A stretch of DNA of 64,000 nt from Flavobacterium cyclinae (GCF_021172145.1 NZ_CP089095.1:1426001-1490000), one strand, 5' to 3'; numbered from the stretch's first letter, positions 10,101 through 18,456 are shown. A program made the numbers and translations. Notes: generated by a model not told the origin, from the sequence alone.

Positions 10101-10846
10101 TTACTGTAATTATTTCTTAAATTTTGTAATTCAATTTTGAGTTGGGTTAAACCTTCTTTTTCTATGATGCTATTTTGTTCCTTTTCAATTATGTCAGATT
10201 TTAAATTTAAAAGAACACTATTTTTTTCAGAAATAGTTTGAGAATTAGCTGTAGATTTGGCATTTGAATTAGCTATATTTTTGTTGAAAATTGCTGAAGG
10301 AATTATAATTATGGCATTTAATGCAGATGTAACAAAATCTGTCCCACCATTGATTTTTTTACGTTCAACAGTAGCATTCAACGTTTGTACATAACCAACA
10401 TGTAAAGCTTTTAAAATATAGGCTAATTCTTCCTTTATATAAAAATCCTTTTGTGTGATATATTGATAAATGAAGTTATCCCAAATGTTTTTAATTTTAT
10501 CGGGAGTTGCATTAATGCTATCATAGTCTTTTTTACAAATCTCTAATTCTTCGGTTGTAAGTGTTTCTTGTTTAGAAATTGATTTTCCTATTTTGGCTAG
10601 GTTTTTAAAAATACCAGATTGTAATTCCTCAATATTTTTTATTGCATTGGGTTCAAAAGTAATTGCCGCCTCTAATAGGGCATTGTAGCGCGCTTGATTT
10701 TGGGTAGTGGTTACTTGGTCGAAAACCCCTTCCATTTTATCAGGACGTTGAATAAATTTGAAGTTGTCTCTGTTTGTTTCTACAAGATTTGGATTTCTAA
10801 GGCTTACAAATCTGAATAAAGTTTGTGGACTGTTACTGGTTGACAT
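7133..10846 (-). CDS. Giant uncharacterised protein 1, paralogue of 25326-29213
   Basis: 1237 aa, no signal peptide or clear membrane span. Order: a conserved N-terminus (LFRFVSLRNPNL), a long coiled-coil zone at about 205-300, a beta-rich middle (about 390-540), then the segments shared with the paralogue: GLKRLGVAEYMKVVQTVHAY (about 568), a Glu/Thr-rich helical stretch with ERALERVQTKISEER (about 698), NYGKRTMFEFMIPEPARLH (about 763) and ARVIVTVRPGFEEAVQYF (about 1107). I do not recognise a family of known function. Inference from size, lack of a signal and effector-like neighbours: a structural or carrier component of a toxin-delivery or intracellular assembly. The gene has a paired-operator promoter (10883-10951) and its own terminator. 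Confidence 0.8.
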   Translation of the reverse strand: MSTSNSPQTLFRFVSLRNPNLVETNRDNFKFIQRPDKMEGVFDQVTTTQNQARYNALLEAAITFEPNAIKNIEELQSGIFKNLAKIGKSISKQETLTTEELEICKKDYDSINATPDKIKNIWDNFIYQYITQKDFYIKEELAYILKALHVGYVQTLNATVERKKINGGTDFVTSALNAIIIIPSAIFNKNIANSNAKSTANSQTISEKNSVLLNLKSDIIEKEQNSIIEKEGLTQLKIELQNLRNNYSKNYEKALKEAQEKYNTEFGATIQAYFNQLEYINKLEEDKAPEEEIIKAYEELEKYETPNFEFNYKKELNWDDIIKNLNKENLAYFLEYFTNENYKNEIDLENAKLSVISEDELDIDGFTFTFKNDSYDEIFNEIESKNSTISQRVLSDATLTQDEFTNVGGVLIPVSNNTSVISTNLPHLSYVLRAVLQRSWFVTNRYVSFQVNVENTSWSVSHAVVTATTNSGIQTQTINSIQVLNNSISFPQILRNLFNTISNLKFQIFFTNGRETTLNLPTDNNQFIPDSKTSFTATGMLILKPISVGEPVDTLPNENESPILGKHYGLKRLGVAEYMKVVQTVHAYVPGEVSNIENVMASELRHKSISELTRTEDTITTNKTQEVEKISDTTKVNRSEMQTEVAKEIDRQTTFNAHANFTYDAKAYRMEIGTAFATTNSQHISNRQAVTKSQEITERALERVQTKISEERISKIINEVSLTNVHEYDNRGKVTETDNPDAARPQHITGVYRWVDKKMKNQIYNYGKRTMFEFMIPEPARLHRIATAIAGNTLVAPTDPRKADALYKMPNATSATKELLEYWANVYGVNLTEEPKNKEQILNANGSPKSEGTGVFFDSNLEILENYEAKSAMLNWHFTKQRNRSGFWEGNYVLTAHFNLSNLKGQFLYFNTKDSSKNGSTPISGLSLSEVFNYKVHGRNIGSFNIEIKLQCQPKASFYHAWKQENFNLIIEAYTNALNAYKEEVAAIEAEQKAKQEEQKDTMGNFYRIIEGDVLKHNCIAYLLQNYLSGIGEDFDYDNEGVKMDEFKVYLGENLDKYTSTAKFLEQAFEWSIKDYTFYPYFWAERSQWQELYLTENVDPLFRSFLQAGMARVIVTVRPGFEEAVQYFLETGKVWMGGESPVIGDPLYMSIAAEMIEPTGIKQGKYWINRIPTTLTILQAHSTGLNVDPNQPLPIFPETEPENCENPDELETTTSFTLQEDARIIGTGTSDTTLYPN

Positions 10847-10882
10847 AATTTGAGTATTAATTAATGACTTATATTATTACTT

Positions 10883-10951
10883 CAAATGTAATTACCAATG
10901 TTTTTTTATTTAATAGGTAAAAACACGTAATTCACTACGTGTTTTTACAAT
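10883..10951 (-). promoter_or_regulatory. Double-operator promoter of giant gene 1
   Basis: On the minus strand the proximal operator TACGTGTTTTTACCTA (10914-10929) lies exactly 23 bp upstream of the -7 box TACATTTG (10883-10890). A second copy, related to TACGTGTTTTTACAAT on the plus strand (10936-10951), is offset by 22 bp, two helical turns. Because the copies are near-palindromic they also form a hairpin that could act as terminator for the gene at 11013-12545. Confidence 0.7.
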
Positions 10952-11012
10952 GCTTAATTAAAAAAATGAGAACTTGAATTTTGCAAAAGCCACGGCTGTT
11001 AGAATAAACTTT

Positions 11013-12545
11013 CTAATTGCAATCACATGAATTTCCAAATAGTAACCTAAATAAATAGGTTTCAAATATTTGATTAAGATTATAACAAATAAATAGGAAA
11101 ATTGTTGTTAATCCAAGAATTGATACAATTGCAATCCACATTATGCTATAAATCCTCTTTTTTTTATCAATGAATTCTACATCCTCATTGAACTCTTTAT
11201 CATTATTTAAAATTCGGTTTATATCATCTTTATCTAATAAATCTGTGTATCTAATTTTTAGATTGTTATAGCTACTAACAAATCTCTTTCGTTGTTCTTT
11301 TAATTCCCATCGAGAAACCCAAAAATAAATTAAAGATCCTAATAAAAATGATAATGAAAGGATTGATGCGTCAACTGAAAATATACTTGTAAATTCTCCT
11401 TTCCCAAGAACTTTAATTGCTATGGCAGAAATGTAAAAACTAATTAGAGCCAAAGAACTTTTCTGAAATCCGCTTGCAAATGTTTCGATAATTTTATTTG
11501 CTCTATTATTAAAATCAATTAATTGATCAGAAATTTTATTTCTAATCTCTATATATTGTTTAATATTCTGCTTTTCGTAAACTTTATAACTAGATTGAAT
11601 CGCTTGAAAAGGATTTCCTTGTATCTCTAATTCTCCTTTTTTTAAAAAATGAAGTGATATAATATTTCGTGCAAGCCCAATCTTATCATTTAAATTTCCT
11701 CCATTATATACCCATTTATAGATTTCAAAGTATTCTTCAATTTTATTAAAATCTATTTGATTTAACTCTATTATCCCTTTAATACTTTTATAACCATTTA
11801 TTTTATATTCGAACTTGTTTTCGTTCAGATTTGTAATATCAAATAAATAAATAATAGAAAGAATAGTTGAGTATTTTTTAAATATTTCATTAAGTTTTAC
11901 TAATGATTCGTCTACTTTATTTAGATAAAAATCATTTGGTATGAGTCTTAATTTATCACTTTGACTGAAATGACAAATACTTTTAAAGTTTTCAATTATT
12001 TCATTACGGTTTTCAAAAGCATCATTTTCATGATTGGAGTTTAAAGAATAAAATGAAATAGTTTTTGAATAAAAACTATTTATTTGATTAAAAACTTCAA
12101 AATTAATATTATTAGATAATTCAAAAAGTTTTGAATAACTACTGATAAATTCGAAAGTATTAAGCTTATTTAATGAACAAGTAAATGTTTCTAAATCATA
12201 AATTGTGCATTTTGAATCTTGAAAGACTTTATTGATTGTTAAAACAATATTTATTTCTTCATCTTCAAGAAATTTTGCTTCATTATCGAGTAATTGTTTG
12301 TATTCCTCGATTGATGAAGTATTACTGCTCTTGAATACGTTTGTATCTCTATCACCAAATTGTATTGAAATATGTAAGTTATCTCTACTTTGTAGAAATG
12401 ATATTAATTCTATAATTGCAGGGATAGGCTTTTCATTATACTTTTTTGCAACAAAACTTGCTTCAAATACTTTATAAGATTCCTTTTCTTGAATTGGTGA
12501 AATTTCAGAGAAAAATGCATTTAGAAATCTGTCATAAAATTTCAT
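11013..12545 (-). CDS. Membrane protein of the AIPR operon
   Basis: 510 aa. A large N-terminal soluble part (about 1-360) is helical and Asn/Lys-rich without recognised motifs. Two to three hydrophobic helices follow (about 364-385, 395-412 and 472-493), with a charged loop between, so the protein should sit in the inner membrane with its N-terminal domain in the cytosol. It begins 12 bases after the stop of the 337-aa gene and is the last gene of the AIPR operon. Inference: a membrane effector or sensor acting with the two upstream proteins. No homologue comes to mind. Confidence 0.65.
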   Translation of the reverse strand: MKFYDRFLNAFFSEISPIQEKESYKVFEASFVAKKYNEKPIPAIIELISFLQSRDNLHISIQFGDRDTNVFKSSNTSSIEEYKQLLDNEAKFLEDEEINIVLTINKVFQDSKCTIYDLETFTCSLNKLNTFEFISSYSKLFELSNNINFEVFNQINSFYSKTISFYSLNSNHENDAFENRNEIIENFKSICHFSQSDKLRLIPNDFYLNKVDESLVKLNEIFKKYSTILSIIYLFDITNLNENKFEYKINGYKSIKGIIELNQIDFNKIEEYFEIYKWVYNGGNLNDKIGLARNIISLHFLKKGELEIQGNPFQAIQSSYKVYEKQNIKQYIEIRNKISDQLIDFNNRANKIIETFASGFQKSSLALISFYISAIAIKVLGKGEFTSIFSVDASILSLSFLLGSLIYFWVSRWELKEQRKRFVSSYNNLKIRYTDLLDKDDINRILNNDKEFNEDVEFIDKKKRIYSIMWIAIVSILGLTTIFLFICYNLNQIFETYLFRLLFGNSCDCN

Positions 12546-12557
12546 TGATGTTTATTT

Positions 12558-13571
12558 TTAATTTTTTTTGAAATATTTGTAACCTTCTTCTGATTTTATA
12601 CTTATATATTTTTCACCATCTTTTATTTCGGCAATAATAGTGTTATCGGCATAATCACCTTTAATATTTAGATCTATTTCTGGCGTTAGTTTTATTTTGT
12701 TAAGGAATTTTGCTTTTACTTTTTCTTTAATAATATTGAATTGATTATCAAAGGGGGCTCTCTTTTTAGCTGGTAATTCTTTAATCTTTGATTTAATGCC
12801 ATCCACATCTAAGTCATGATTTTCGGGTAGATAATTGCCAATTGCATTATCTAAAAAGTGTTGCATTTCAAAACGTTCAGTTGCACGAAAGTATCGAACT
12901 ACTGAATTTCTTATGTGTGTATAATCTTGTGGGTATTTTTCTTTTATATTTTTTGTGATTACATTGTCGATTGCTCCAAAAGCATTTTCAGTATTGTCTT
13001 CATCTGTTATTATCATTTCTAATTCTAAAAGTTCTTTCCACCAATATTTAGTATCGCTTGGATTCGTATCATAAACTAATATGCCTGAATCAGAATCGTC
13101 ATCATTTAAATCACAAACAAAAGCTTTGAAAGCTTTCTTTTTTGTTGGCAGACCTTTTGAAAGAGTAAAATCCACTTCGTTTAAGAATTCATTATGATCA
13201 GCTTTACAAATTATGAATTTATTATTTTTATCTTCAGATATTTGTGCTTGAACGAATATACCTTTTTGAATTGTTACTTTTAGTTTATCCATCTTCTTTT
13301 GAGCATCTACTTCAACTTTAAGTAACCTTTCAGATATTACTTTAGAACAATTGTTAAAATCTTGACCATTGTTAATATTGGTTATTTGACTTCTAACCTC
13401 AGTTGTTTTTCTTTCAAATTTAAATTGTCTTCCACTACTACCTGAAATTATTGTTTCGAATAACTCTAAAAGATAATTATCTAATTCTTCTCCGTAAGTT
13501 TTTGAATCAATATTGCTAACTTCTTCTTCATCAATATCAATTTTGAAAATTTGAATTTTTAGTATTTCCAT
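12558..13571 (-). CDS. AIPR-operon protein, possibly NA37-like
   Basis: 337 aa, soluble. The overall layout resembles nucleoid-associated NA37/NdpA-like proteins: a basic N-terminal half with alternating strands, KKKAFKAFVCDL in the middle, and a C-terminal strand set KLTPEIDLNIKGDY then GEKYISIKSEEGYKYF. That likeness is from memory and weak. It lies between the AIPR gene (100-base gap with a palindrome at 13629-13644) and the membrane protein gene (12-base gap). Inference: a DNA- or nucleoprotein-binding partner of the AIPR protein. Unknown if the resemblance fails. Confidence 0.6.
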   Translation of the reverse strand: MEILKIQIFKIDIDEEEVSNIDSKTYGEELDNYLLELFETIISGSSGRQFKFERKTTEVRSQITNINNGQDFNNCSKVISERLLKVEVDAQKKMDKLKVTIQKGIFVQAQISEDKNNKFIICKADHNEFLNEVDFTLSKGLPTKKKAFKAFVCDLNDDDSDSGILVYDTNPSDTKYWWKELLELEMIITDEDNTENAFGAIDNVITKNIKEKYPQDYTHIRNSVVRYFRATERFEMQHFLDNAIGNYLPENHDLDVDGIKSKIKELPAKKRAPFDNQFNIIKEKVKAKFLNKIKLTPEIDLNIKGDYADNTIIAEIKDGEKYISIKSEEGYKYFKKN

Positions 13572-13628
13572 AAGTTTTTATAAAAAGGTTATTACAAGTA
13601 TGTTATAAATGACGAATATTTTGGATGT

Positions 13629-13644
13629 CTGAACAATTGTTCAG
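13629..13644. promoter_or_regulatory. Perfect 16-bp palindrome upstream of 12558-13571
   Basis: CTGAACAATTGTTCAG is a perfect inverted repeat in the 100-base gap inside the AIPR operon. It has no T tract typical of a terminator, so a protein-binding site is more likely. Target regulator unknown. Confidence 0.35.
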
Positions 13645-13671
13645 TATCCGTTATTATCGGTTTGATATTCT

Positions 13672-15348
13672 TTATATCATTAGTGTTTTTAAGTGTCTGC
13701 ATTTATTGTAGTTTCTAAGAACATAAACAATCATTGAGTCAGGATATTCAGTTTCAATAGTATTTTTTAGTTGTTCTGTGTATTTATCTGTAAGTGCAGG
13801 CAAGGTACTATTGAAAAAGTCATCAAAATTAGGGTAACTGTCCGCCCAGATACTTTTATTAATTTTTTGACAAATTATATGAGTAACAAATGAATTTCCA
13901 TAACGAAATATACTTCTTTCTCTTCCGTCAGTTTGCCAAGCCAATTCGTCCATTTTTTTTGAAACATATCTGTATATCTTTAATGCCTTAATTATTTTTT
14001 GTGCAGAAGTGTTTTGGTTAAATAAGTCTGTATATGGTTGTTTTGTGACATCCTCCCACAATTTTCCTGATTCTTTTTTAACCATAGTTGAATAATCAAC
14101 ATTATCAAATAAAGATGCAAGACAAAATCCTACTTCTTCTAATAAGAAATTATTTTCATCTGCAACAACTTTTTCATTAGTTCGCTTATAGTGATACTCA
14201 ATGTTTTCAAGTTTAAGTTCAATTTTAATTCTTGCTTGCTCTGTATCAAGTGAAACAAAATCTTTTTTCTCTACTTTGTTTTGAGTATTTGTTGCAACTG
14301 TTATTCTCTGACCAAAGCCCACCGGACTATCTTCAAGTGAAATAAATTTTACTGTAACTTTAACCTTGCCTAATTCGTCAGGATTGGTTGTGTGAAGCGA
14401 ACCAATAGAACCAAGAGTTTGTGCACCATTAACAACAGAAATACCATTGCAAGTAAAAGCACCAATTGATTTGTCAGAACCACCAAGAAGTTTCTTTTTT
14501 ATGTTTTCACACAAAATAGTTATCCCGTTGTTAAAGTAAATAAAGTTGTCAGGTTCTGTTTTAATTGTTTTAATAATTTCATCATTTACTGTTGATGATC
14601 CTAAAAAATTTCTAATATTTTCAGTAAAAAGCCTTCTTCCGTATTTTTCCCATAGGATTCCTAAATCAGTTCCTGTTATTTGTCCATAATAAGATTTAAA
14701 AGGTTCTTCAATATGACCCCAATTTGAGATAGTAATATCTTCATTTATTGGTGCTACACCAGCACCTATTTCTAAGCCTTTGTAAACTTTATCAATATTA
14801 AAGTCTGTAAAAAACAAAACTTCTTCAGTATCATTTTGTTCTTCTAAGAGATCATTTACAGAATCCCAATTATGAGTTGAAAGTTGTTTTCCAGTATATG
14901 CGAATAGTATTTGAATTTTTACTGTAGCATCGTCTAATGCTTCAAGAATTTCATCTTTTCTGTCGTTTATTTTTTTATTAAATCTAGAAAAGTCAGCATC
15001 AATTAATTTTTTTACACCTTTAGTGAATTTTTCTACATCGCCATTGTCAATTCCTCCTTTACCATTATCTATAAATTTTGACTGAACCAACCAAAGAGTT
15101 TTTGCAGATCTATCGAAATAAATTGCATCTATTCCATTGTCGTCAAAACCGTCAGTAATTGACAGGGCGGCGGTTTCTACATCAGCAATAGCTTCAATAG
15201 TCAAAGAGTATGCAGATAATGCTCTAGATAGAAAATTTTTTTCCTTGTCTTCTTCTGATATTTTAGGGTTTAAATCAGATATGTCAATTTTACCCTTGAA
15301 CGTTTTGTCAAGATAATTCTTAATTCTGTTTACAATTAGTTTACTCAT
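13672..15348 (-). CDS. AIPR-family abortive-infection protein
   Basis: 558 aa, close to the usual family length. The hallmark AIPR region begins near residue 245, with FIYFNNGITILCEN, FTCNGISVVNGAQTLGSI (about 295-312) and the later RITVATNTQNKVEKKDF. The N-terminal about 90 residues include DDNGIDAIYFDRSAKTLWLVQSKF, an D-(x)n-QxK arrangement like that of restriction-type nucleases. Known: AIPR proteins (PF10592) are associated with phage abortive infection and R-M-like islands. It is the first gene of a three-gene operon with 12558-13571 and 11013-12545. Inference: nuclease-type sensor or effector of an uncharacterised three-gene defence system. Confidence 0.8.
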   Translation of the reverse strand: MSKLIVNRIKNYLDKTFKGKIDISDLNPKISEEDKEKNFLSRALSAYSLTIEAIADVETAALSITDGFDDNGIDAIYFDRSAKTLWLVQSKFIDNGKGGIDNGDVEKFTKGVKKLIDADFSRFNKKINDRKDEILEALDDATVKIQILFAYTGKQLSTHNWDSVNDLLEEQNDTEEVLFFTDFNIDKVYKGLEIGAGVAPINEDITISNWGHIEEPFKSYYGQITGTDLGILWEKYGRRLFTENIRNFLGSSTVNDEIIKTIKTEPDNFIYFNNGITILCENIKKKLLGGSDKSIGAFTCNGISVVNGAQTLGSIGSLHTTNPDELGKVKVTVKFISLEDSPVGFGQRITVATNTQNKVEKKDFVSLDTEQARIKIELKLENIEYHYKRTNEKVVADENNFLLEEVGFCLASLFDNVDYSTMVKKESGKLWEDVTKQPYTDLFNQNTSAQKIIKALKIYRYVSKKMDELAWQTDGRERSIFRYGNSFVTHIICQKINKSIWADSYPNFDDFFNSTLPALTDKYTEQLKNTIETEYPDSMIVYVLRNYNKCRHLKTLMI

Positions 15349-15379
15349 ATATTGTTTTGTCAGTTATTTTATGGTGATT

Positions 15380-15645
15380 GTTTACGGTTTGTGCTTTGCG
15401 TTCGGGTGGGTTTCGAAGTAAAAACTGTCCGCCTGTACTAAACCTGAATAAAGGCTTAAATCTCCAAGTTTGCACGACAAACCTTGTTTTAGTTGTAAAA
15501 CTACAATTTCAATGAATTTAGTTATTCTGTTTGAAATCAACTTTTGAAAATTTATTGATTATCAGCACTATACAAAATGTGTTTTTGAATTTTAATCTAA
15601 TTTTTATTTTTACTAGTTGTGCTATAACTACACGTTATCAATAGC
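15380..15645. repeat. Dispersed intergenic element with hairpin, copy 1
   Basis: This gene-free stretch upstream of the AIPR operon contains an imperfect hairpin (GGTTTGTGC pairing with GCACGACAAACC) and then AACTACAATTTCAAT, ATTTAGTTATTCT and TCAACTTTTGA blocks. The same blocks recur in the same order at 58440-58600. It ends with TAGTTGTGCTATAACTACA. It looks like a cassette-boundary or mobile intergenic element common in Flavobacterium; mechanism unknown. Confidence 0.5.
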
Positions 15646-15648
15646 TTT

Positions 15649-16434
15649 TTAATCTTTAACTTCTTCAAAAACAATCTTATCTGCTAATATGTAGTCTTTT
15701 GGTCTTGTTAACGTAAGGAGTTCTTTTTCAGATTTTAAATTAGATTTATTTCCTTTCATTACACTTTCAATTGATTTTGTTGCTTCATTCATAAATATTG
15801 TCACATCAATAGTTTGTATGGTAATTAGATTTTTCTTAGTGAAGTCTTCTGTTTTATTATAAATTTTACCGCTTCCTTCGGCTTGATAATTAAACCCAAC
15901 TTGTACATTACCTTCTTTAAATACCCTTGATGTCAATTTGTTAACATTAACCTTCCATACAAACTCAACTAAGTAACCTGCATCTTTTAGCGGTTTTGAA
16001 AACTTTAAAACTTGTTCGTAAAGAGCCAAATCTGTTAGAAAAGATTGAGCTTCAAGTGAATAATCTCTTAGCAGAATTACTTCTAATAAGTGTTGATTTG
16101 TAACTTTTGTGTTGAAAATTCCCAAAAACTTTGCGCTTGCAACTTCTTCTCTAGTATGCATCTTTTGGTAAAGAATATCATCAATAACAGTCCTTACTAT
16201 TGTGCTATCATTTGGTTTAGTTATTTTAAGAATTCGAATATTCTTTTGATCTCCTGGTTTGTAATAAATAAGAGACCCTATATAGTCTTTAGCTGCGTAG
16301 TCTTCGTTGTAGGTTATAACACTTGAGTTTCTAAAATAACTTTGAGCCACATCCATTTCTGAACTAGTAGTAGTCTGAGCATTTAAGTTTGTCAAAAAAA
16401 GAATTGACAGACATAGTGTGATTACTTTTTTCAT
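15649..16434 (-). CDS. Secreted periplasmic protein of unknown function
   Basis: 261 aa with a clear signal peptide (residues 1-19, cleavage expected after NLNA). The mature protein is a mixed alpha/beta domain without cysteines or recognised motifs. It is the last gene of a likely operon with the 422-aa outer-membrane-type protein (212-base gap) and the 123-aa cytosolic protein. I do not recognise the family. Given the operon's operator-type promoter, it may be an envelope component that accompanies the giant-protein regulon. Confidence 0.6.
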   Translation of the reverse strand: MKKVITLCLSILFLTNLNAQTTTSSEMDVAQSYFRNSSVITYNEDYAAKDYIGSLIYYKPGDQKNIRILKITKPNDSTIVRTVIDDILYQKMHTREEVASAKFLGIFNTKVTNQHLLEVILLRDYSLEAQSFLTDLALYEQVLKFSKPLKDAGYLVEFVWKVNVNKLTSRVFKEGNVQVGFNYQAEGSGKIYNKTEDFTKKNLITIQTIDVTIFMNEATKSIESVMKGNKSNLKSEKELLTLTRPKDYILADKIVFEEVKD

Positions 16435-16646
16435 ATTTGATTATTTATTTGGTTTTTTAAGGTTACACATTTATAATCATAAAAATTAAGATAGGTTTAA
16501 GCATGATTGTTTGATAGGCATTAAGTAAGAAGAATTTTTTAGGAGTGTAGTTTATACTCCGTATTAAAGAAAAGACTTCTTTTAATTTTTTGGATCCAAG
16601 TTTTGTTTTTACACTGTTTAAAAGCTAATTATTTTTAAAGTTGCTT

Positions 16647-17915
16647 TTATCGTTTATTTCCAAAACCAAAAACTATTCCCAGTGCAGCAACTAGATTACC
16701 ATCTTTAGTGGTTGTGCCGTCGTAGTTTTTACCGAAAGAGAAAGTTAATTTTTGATTTTTGAGAATAGCATAATCAATGTTAAACATTAGACGCCAAGAA
16801 TTGTCAGCTTCACTTTCTGTGAAATAACTTCTGTAGATTGCTTCTAAACTAGCATTTAGTTTTGCTTGTGATTCTCCTAGGATATATCGGAATCCAGTAT
16901 CGAACGTGGCAACACTATTAAATTCGTTAATACTATTATCTAAAGCAAATATTCTTTCTGGGTTGTATAAGTACCTTACTATCCCTAAAAAGGCACCGGA
17001 TTTTTCAGTAGTGTAACCCATTGTTGTCCAAATTCCAGCATTGTATATTTTGCCTTGGTCGAAACTTTTGTTGTAAAATTCGCCACTAATTCCACCGGCA
17101 ATGTCCCAAGTGAATCCAGTTCTGGTAAGTTGGAATTTACTTGCTTCTTTTTTTATTTCCTCATCTATTGTTGTTATTTCTTTATTCATTTCACTAGTGC
17201 TTAATAAAGCTTCCATTTTTTGTTCTATTTCTAGATTCATTTTTTCAGCTTTTTTATTCAGCAATTCTATTAGTTTGAGGTTGTCTTCCGATTCGTCATT
17301 AAAATCGATTCCGTTAAAAACATCTTTTCGCGCTTTTTCTAGGTCAGCAATTTCCTCAGCCAATTTTTCTAGCGAGTTGTCTAGATTTTTATTCATTGCT
17401 TTTAGTTTGACTTCTTGTAAGTTTTTAATTTTTGCCAAACTTTTTTTGGTATCGGTGTCGTATTCTCCTCTATAAATAGAAAACTTGAATCCGAAACCGG
17501 CATAAGTGTTGTCTTTATTAAAGTTAAGTGAAGTTGAGTCCACATTTTTTATAGCGAATGATAGTACTAAAGATTGTGGAATTACATTTTTACCAGATGA
17601 AGAGCTGAGACCGCTTGTTGTAATGTCTCCTAAGTTTTTACTTTTTAATAACCAATAGGGTGCAATGTCAATGGCATAGTTTGAAGGAAGTTGTGTATAG
17701 CTATTTGATGCCGATTGAAGAGATACCATGAATTCAGACACGTCTGTTGGTTTATCGATTTCGCTTTGAGCAAATCCTAATAAGTTTGATGCAGGAGAAA
17801 TAGGCGCTTTTAGTAAATCATATTCTTGAGCAGTATTCGGTGTTTGGTTATTATTTTGAGCAAAAGCAATTGTCTTTGTAAGTAAAATGGCAAGTAGAAT
17901 TATTATTTTGTACAT
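16647..17915 (-). CDS. Outer-membrane beta-barrel-like protein with coiled coil
   Basis: 422 aa. Signal peptide at residues 1-19 (IIILLAILLTKTIAFAQ). A coiled coil of about 90 residues (about 155-245, many Lys/Glu heptads) interrupts the middle. The rest consists of alternating strands with aromatic ends (WDIAGGISGEFYNKSF, IWTTMGYTTEKSGAFLGIVRYLY) and ends with a beta-signal-like strand and terminal GFGNKR. Inference: an outer-membrane barrel with a large coiled-coil extension. It follows the 123-aa gene by 11 bases. Function unknown; the domain plan would suit a surface receptor or porin-like anchor. Confidence 0.65.
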   Translation of the reverse strand: MYKIIILLAILLTKTIAFAQNNNQTPNTAQEYDLLKAPISPASNLLGFAQSEIDKPTDVSEFMVSLQSASNSYTQLPSNYAIDIAPYWLLKSKNLGDITTSGLSSSSGKNVIPQSLVLSFAIKNVDSTSLNFNKDNTYAGFGFKFSIYRGEYDTDTKKSLAKIKNLQEVKLKAMNKNLDNSLEKLAEEIADLEKARKDVFNGIDFNDESEDNLKLIELLNKKAEKMNLEIEQKMEALLSTSEMNKEITTIDEEIKKEASKFQLTRTGFTWDIAGGISGEFYNKSFDQGKIYNAGIWTTMGYTTEKSGAFLGIVRYLYNPERIFALDNSINEFNSVATFDTGFRYILGESQAKLNASLEAIYRSYFTESEADNSWRLMFNIDYAILKNQKLTFSFGKNYDGTTTKDGNLVAALGIVFGFGNKR

Positions 17916-17926
17916 GATTGATTAGT

Positions 17927-18298
17927 TTAAGGTTTATAAAATTCAATAACAGCGTAATAATTAGCTGAATCTCCCTCGTTTTCAACTGTTTTGTACAAAG
18001 GATAGCTTCTAGCTAAAACTCCTCCAGACATTTTAATGTTTAGAAATGTCACGTTTGTTTTTCTAGAAGTATCTGTAATTGTGGCTGTTATTTTTAGGAC
18101 TTTACCATTGAGTTCATTGCTTTTTCCTATTTCTAAATTAGATAAGTTTCCAGAATGATTTTCCAGAATGATTTTTCTACCTAATCGAACAGTTAGTAAT
18201 GCTGTTTGCCCTTCTTCTCCCACAGTAATTTCGAGACTTACTTTTTTAGTACTATCGTTTACTAAATAAAGAGTGTTTAGGTTGGTTTTAGTGGCCAT
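17927..18298 (-). CDS. Small beta-rich cytosolic protein
   Basis: 123 aa counted from the ATG at 18298, starting MATKTNLNTLYLVNDSTKK. The frame is open further upstream through the G-rich heptamer repeat, but that extension would encode a meaningless PFPFSLF repeat, so I reject it. The protein has no signal peptide and is predicted all-beta. It is the first gene of the operon with the 422-aa barrel-like protein and has an operator-type promoter 25 bases upstream of its start. Family not recognised. Confidence 0.65.
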   Translation of the reverse strand: MATKTNLNTLYLVNDSTKKVSLEITVGEEGQTALLTVRLGRKIILENHSGNLSNLEIGKSNELNGKVLKITATITDTSRKTNVTFLNIKMSGGVLARSYPLYKTVENEGDSANYYAVIEFYKP

Positions 18299-18322
18299 AA
18301 TGTTTTGTTTATTGTTAGTATG

Positions 18323-18369
18323 TAAAAATAGGGTATAGGCTTTGTGTTTGAAATACGTGGAAATACTTA
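18323..18369 (-). promoter_or_regulatory. Shared-operator promoter of the 17927-18298 operon
   Basis: The plus-strand 16-mer TACGTGGAAATACTTA (18354-18369) lies exactly 23 bp from a minus-strand -7 box TATTTTTA (18323-18330). The heptamer repeat tract begins only 29 bp further upstream, so changes in its copy number could alter spacing to upstream activators. Confidence 0.6.
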
Positions 18370-18397
18370 ATTTAAGGGAGAAGGGAGAGGGGGGGAA

Positions 18398-18456
18398 GGG
18401 AAAAGGGAAAAGGGAAAAGGGAAAAGGGAAAAGGGAAAAGGGAAAAGGGAAAAGGG
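18398..18456. repeat. Tandem GGGAAAA heptamer repeat
   Basis: Eight perfect GGGAAAA units plus a final GGG, with further G runs on both sides (from about 18376). G-rich on the plus strand in a very AT-rich genome. Seven is not a multiple of three, and the tract lies upstream of the promoter for 17927-18298, so copy-number change would be transcriptional. Successive GGG runs could also fold as a G-quadruplex. Confidence 0.9.

Noticed and set aside
7133..10846. Giant protein as tail sheath, Rhs or Tc-toxin component
   Set aside because: No sheath, baseplate, Rhs YD repeats or Tc partners are visible in the window; the carrier role is inferred only from context.
10914..10951. Hairpin read only as terminator for the 11013-12545 gene
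   Set aside because: The arms are two copies of the shared operator offset by 22 bp, and the -7 box lies 23 bp away; operator function is the better explanation, although termination may also occur.
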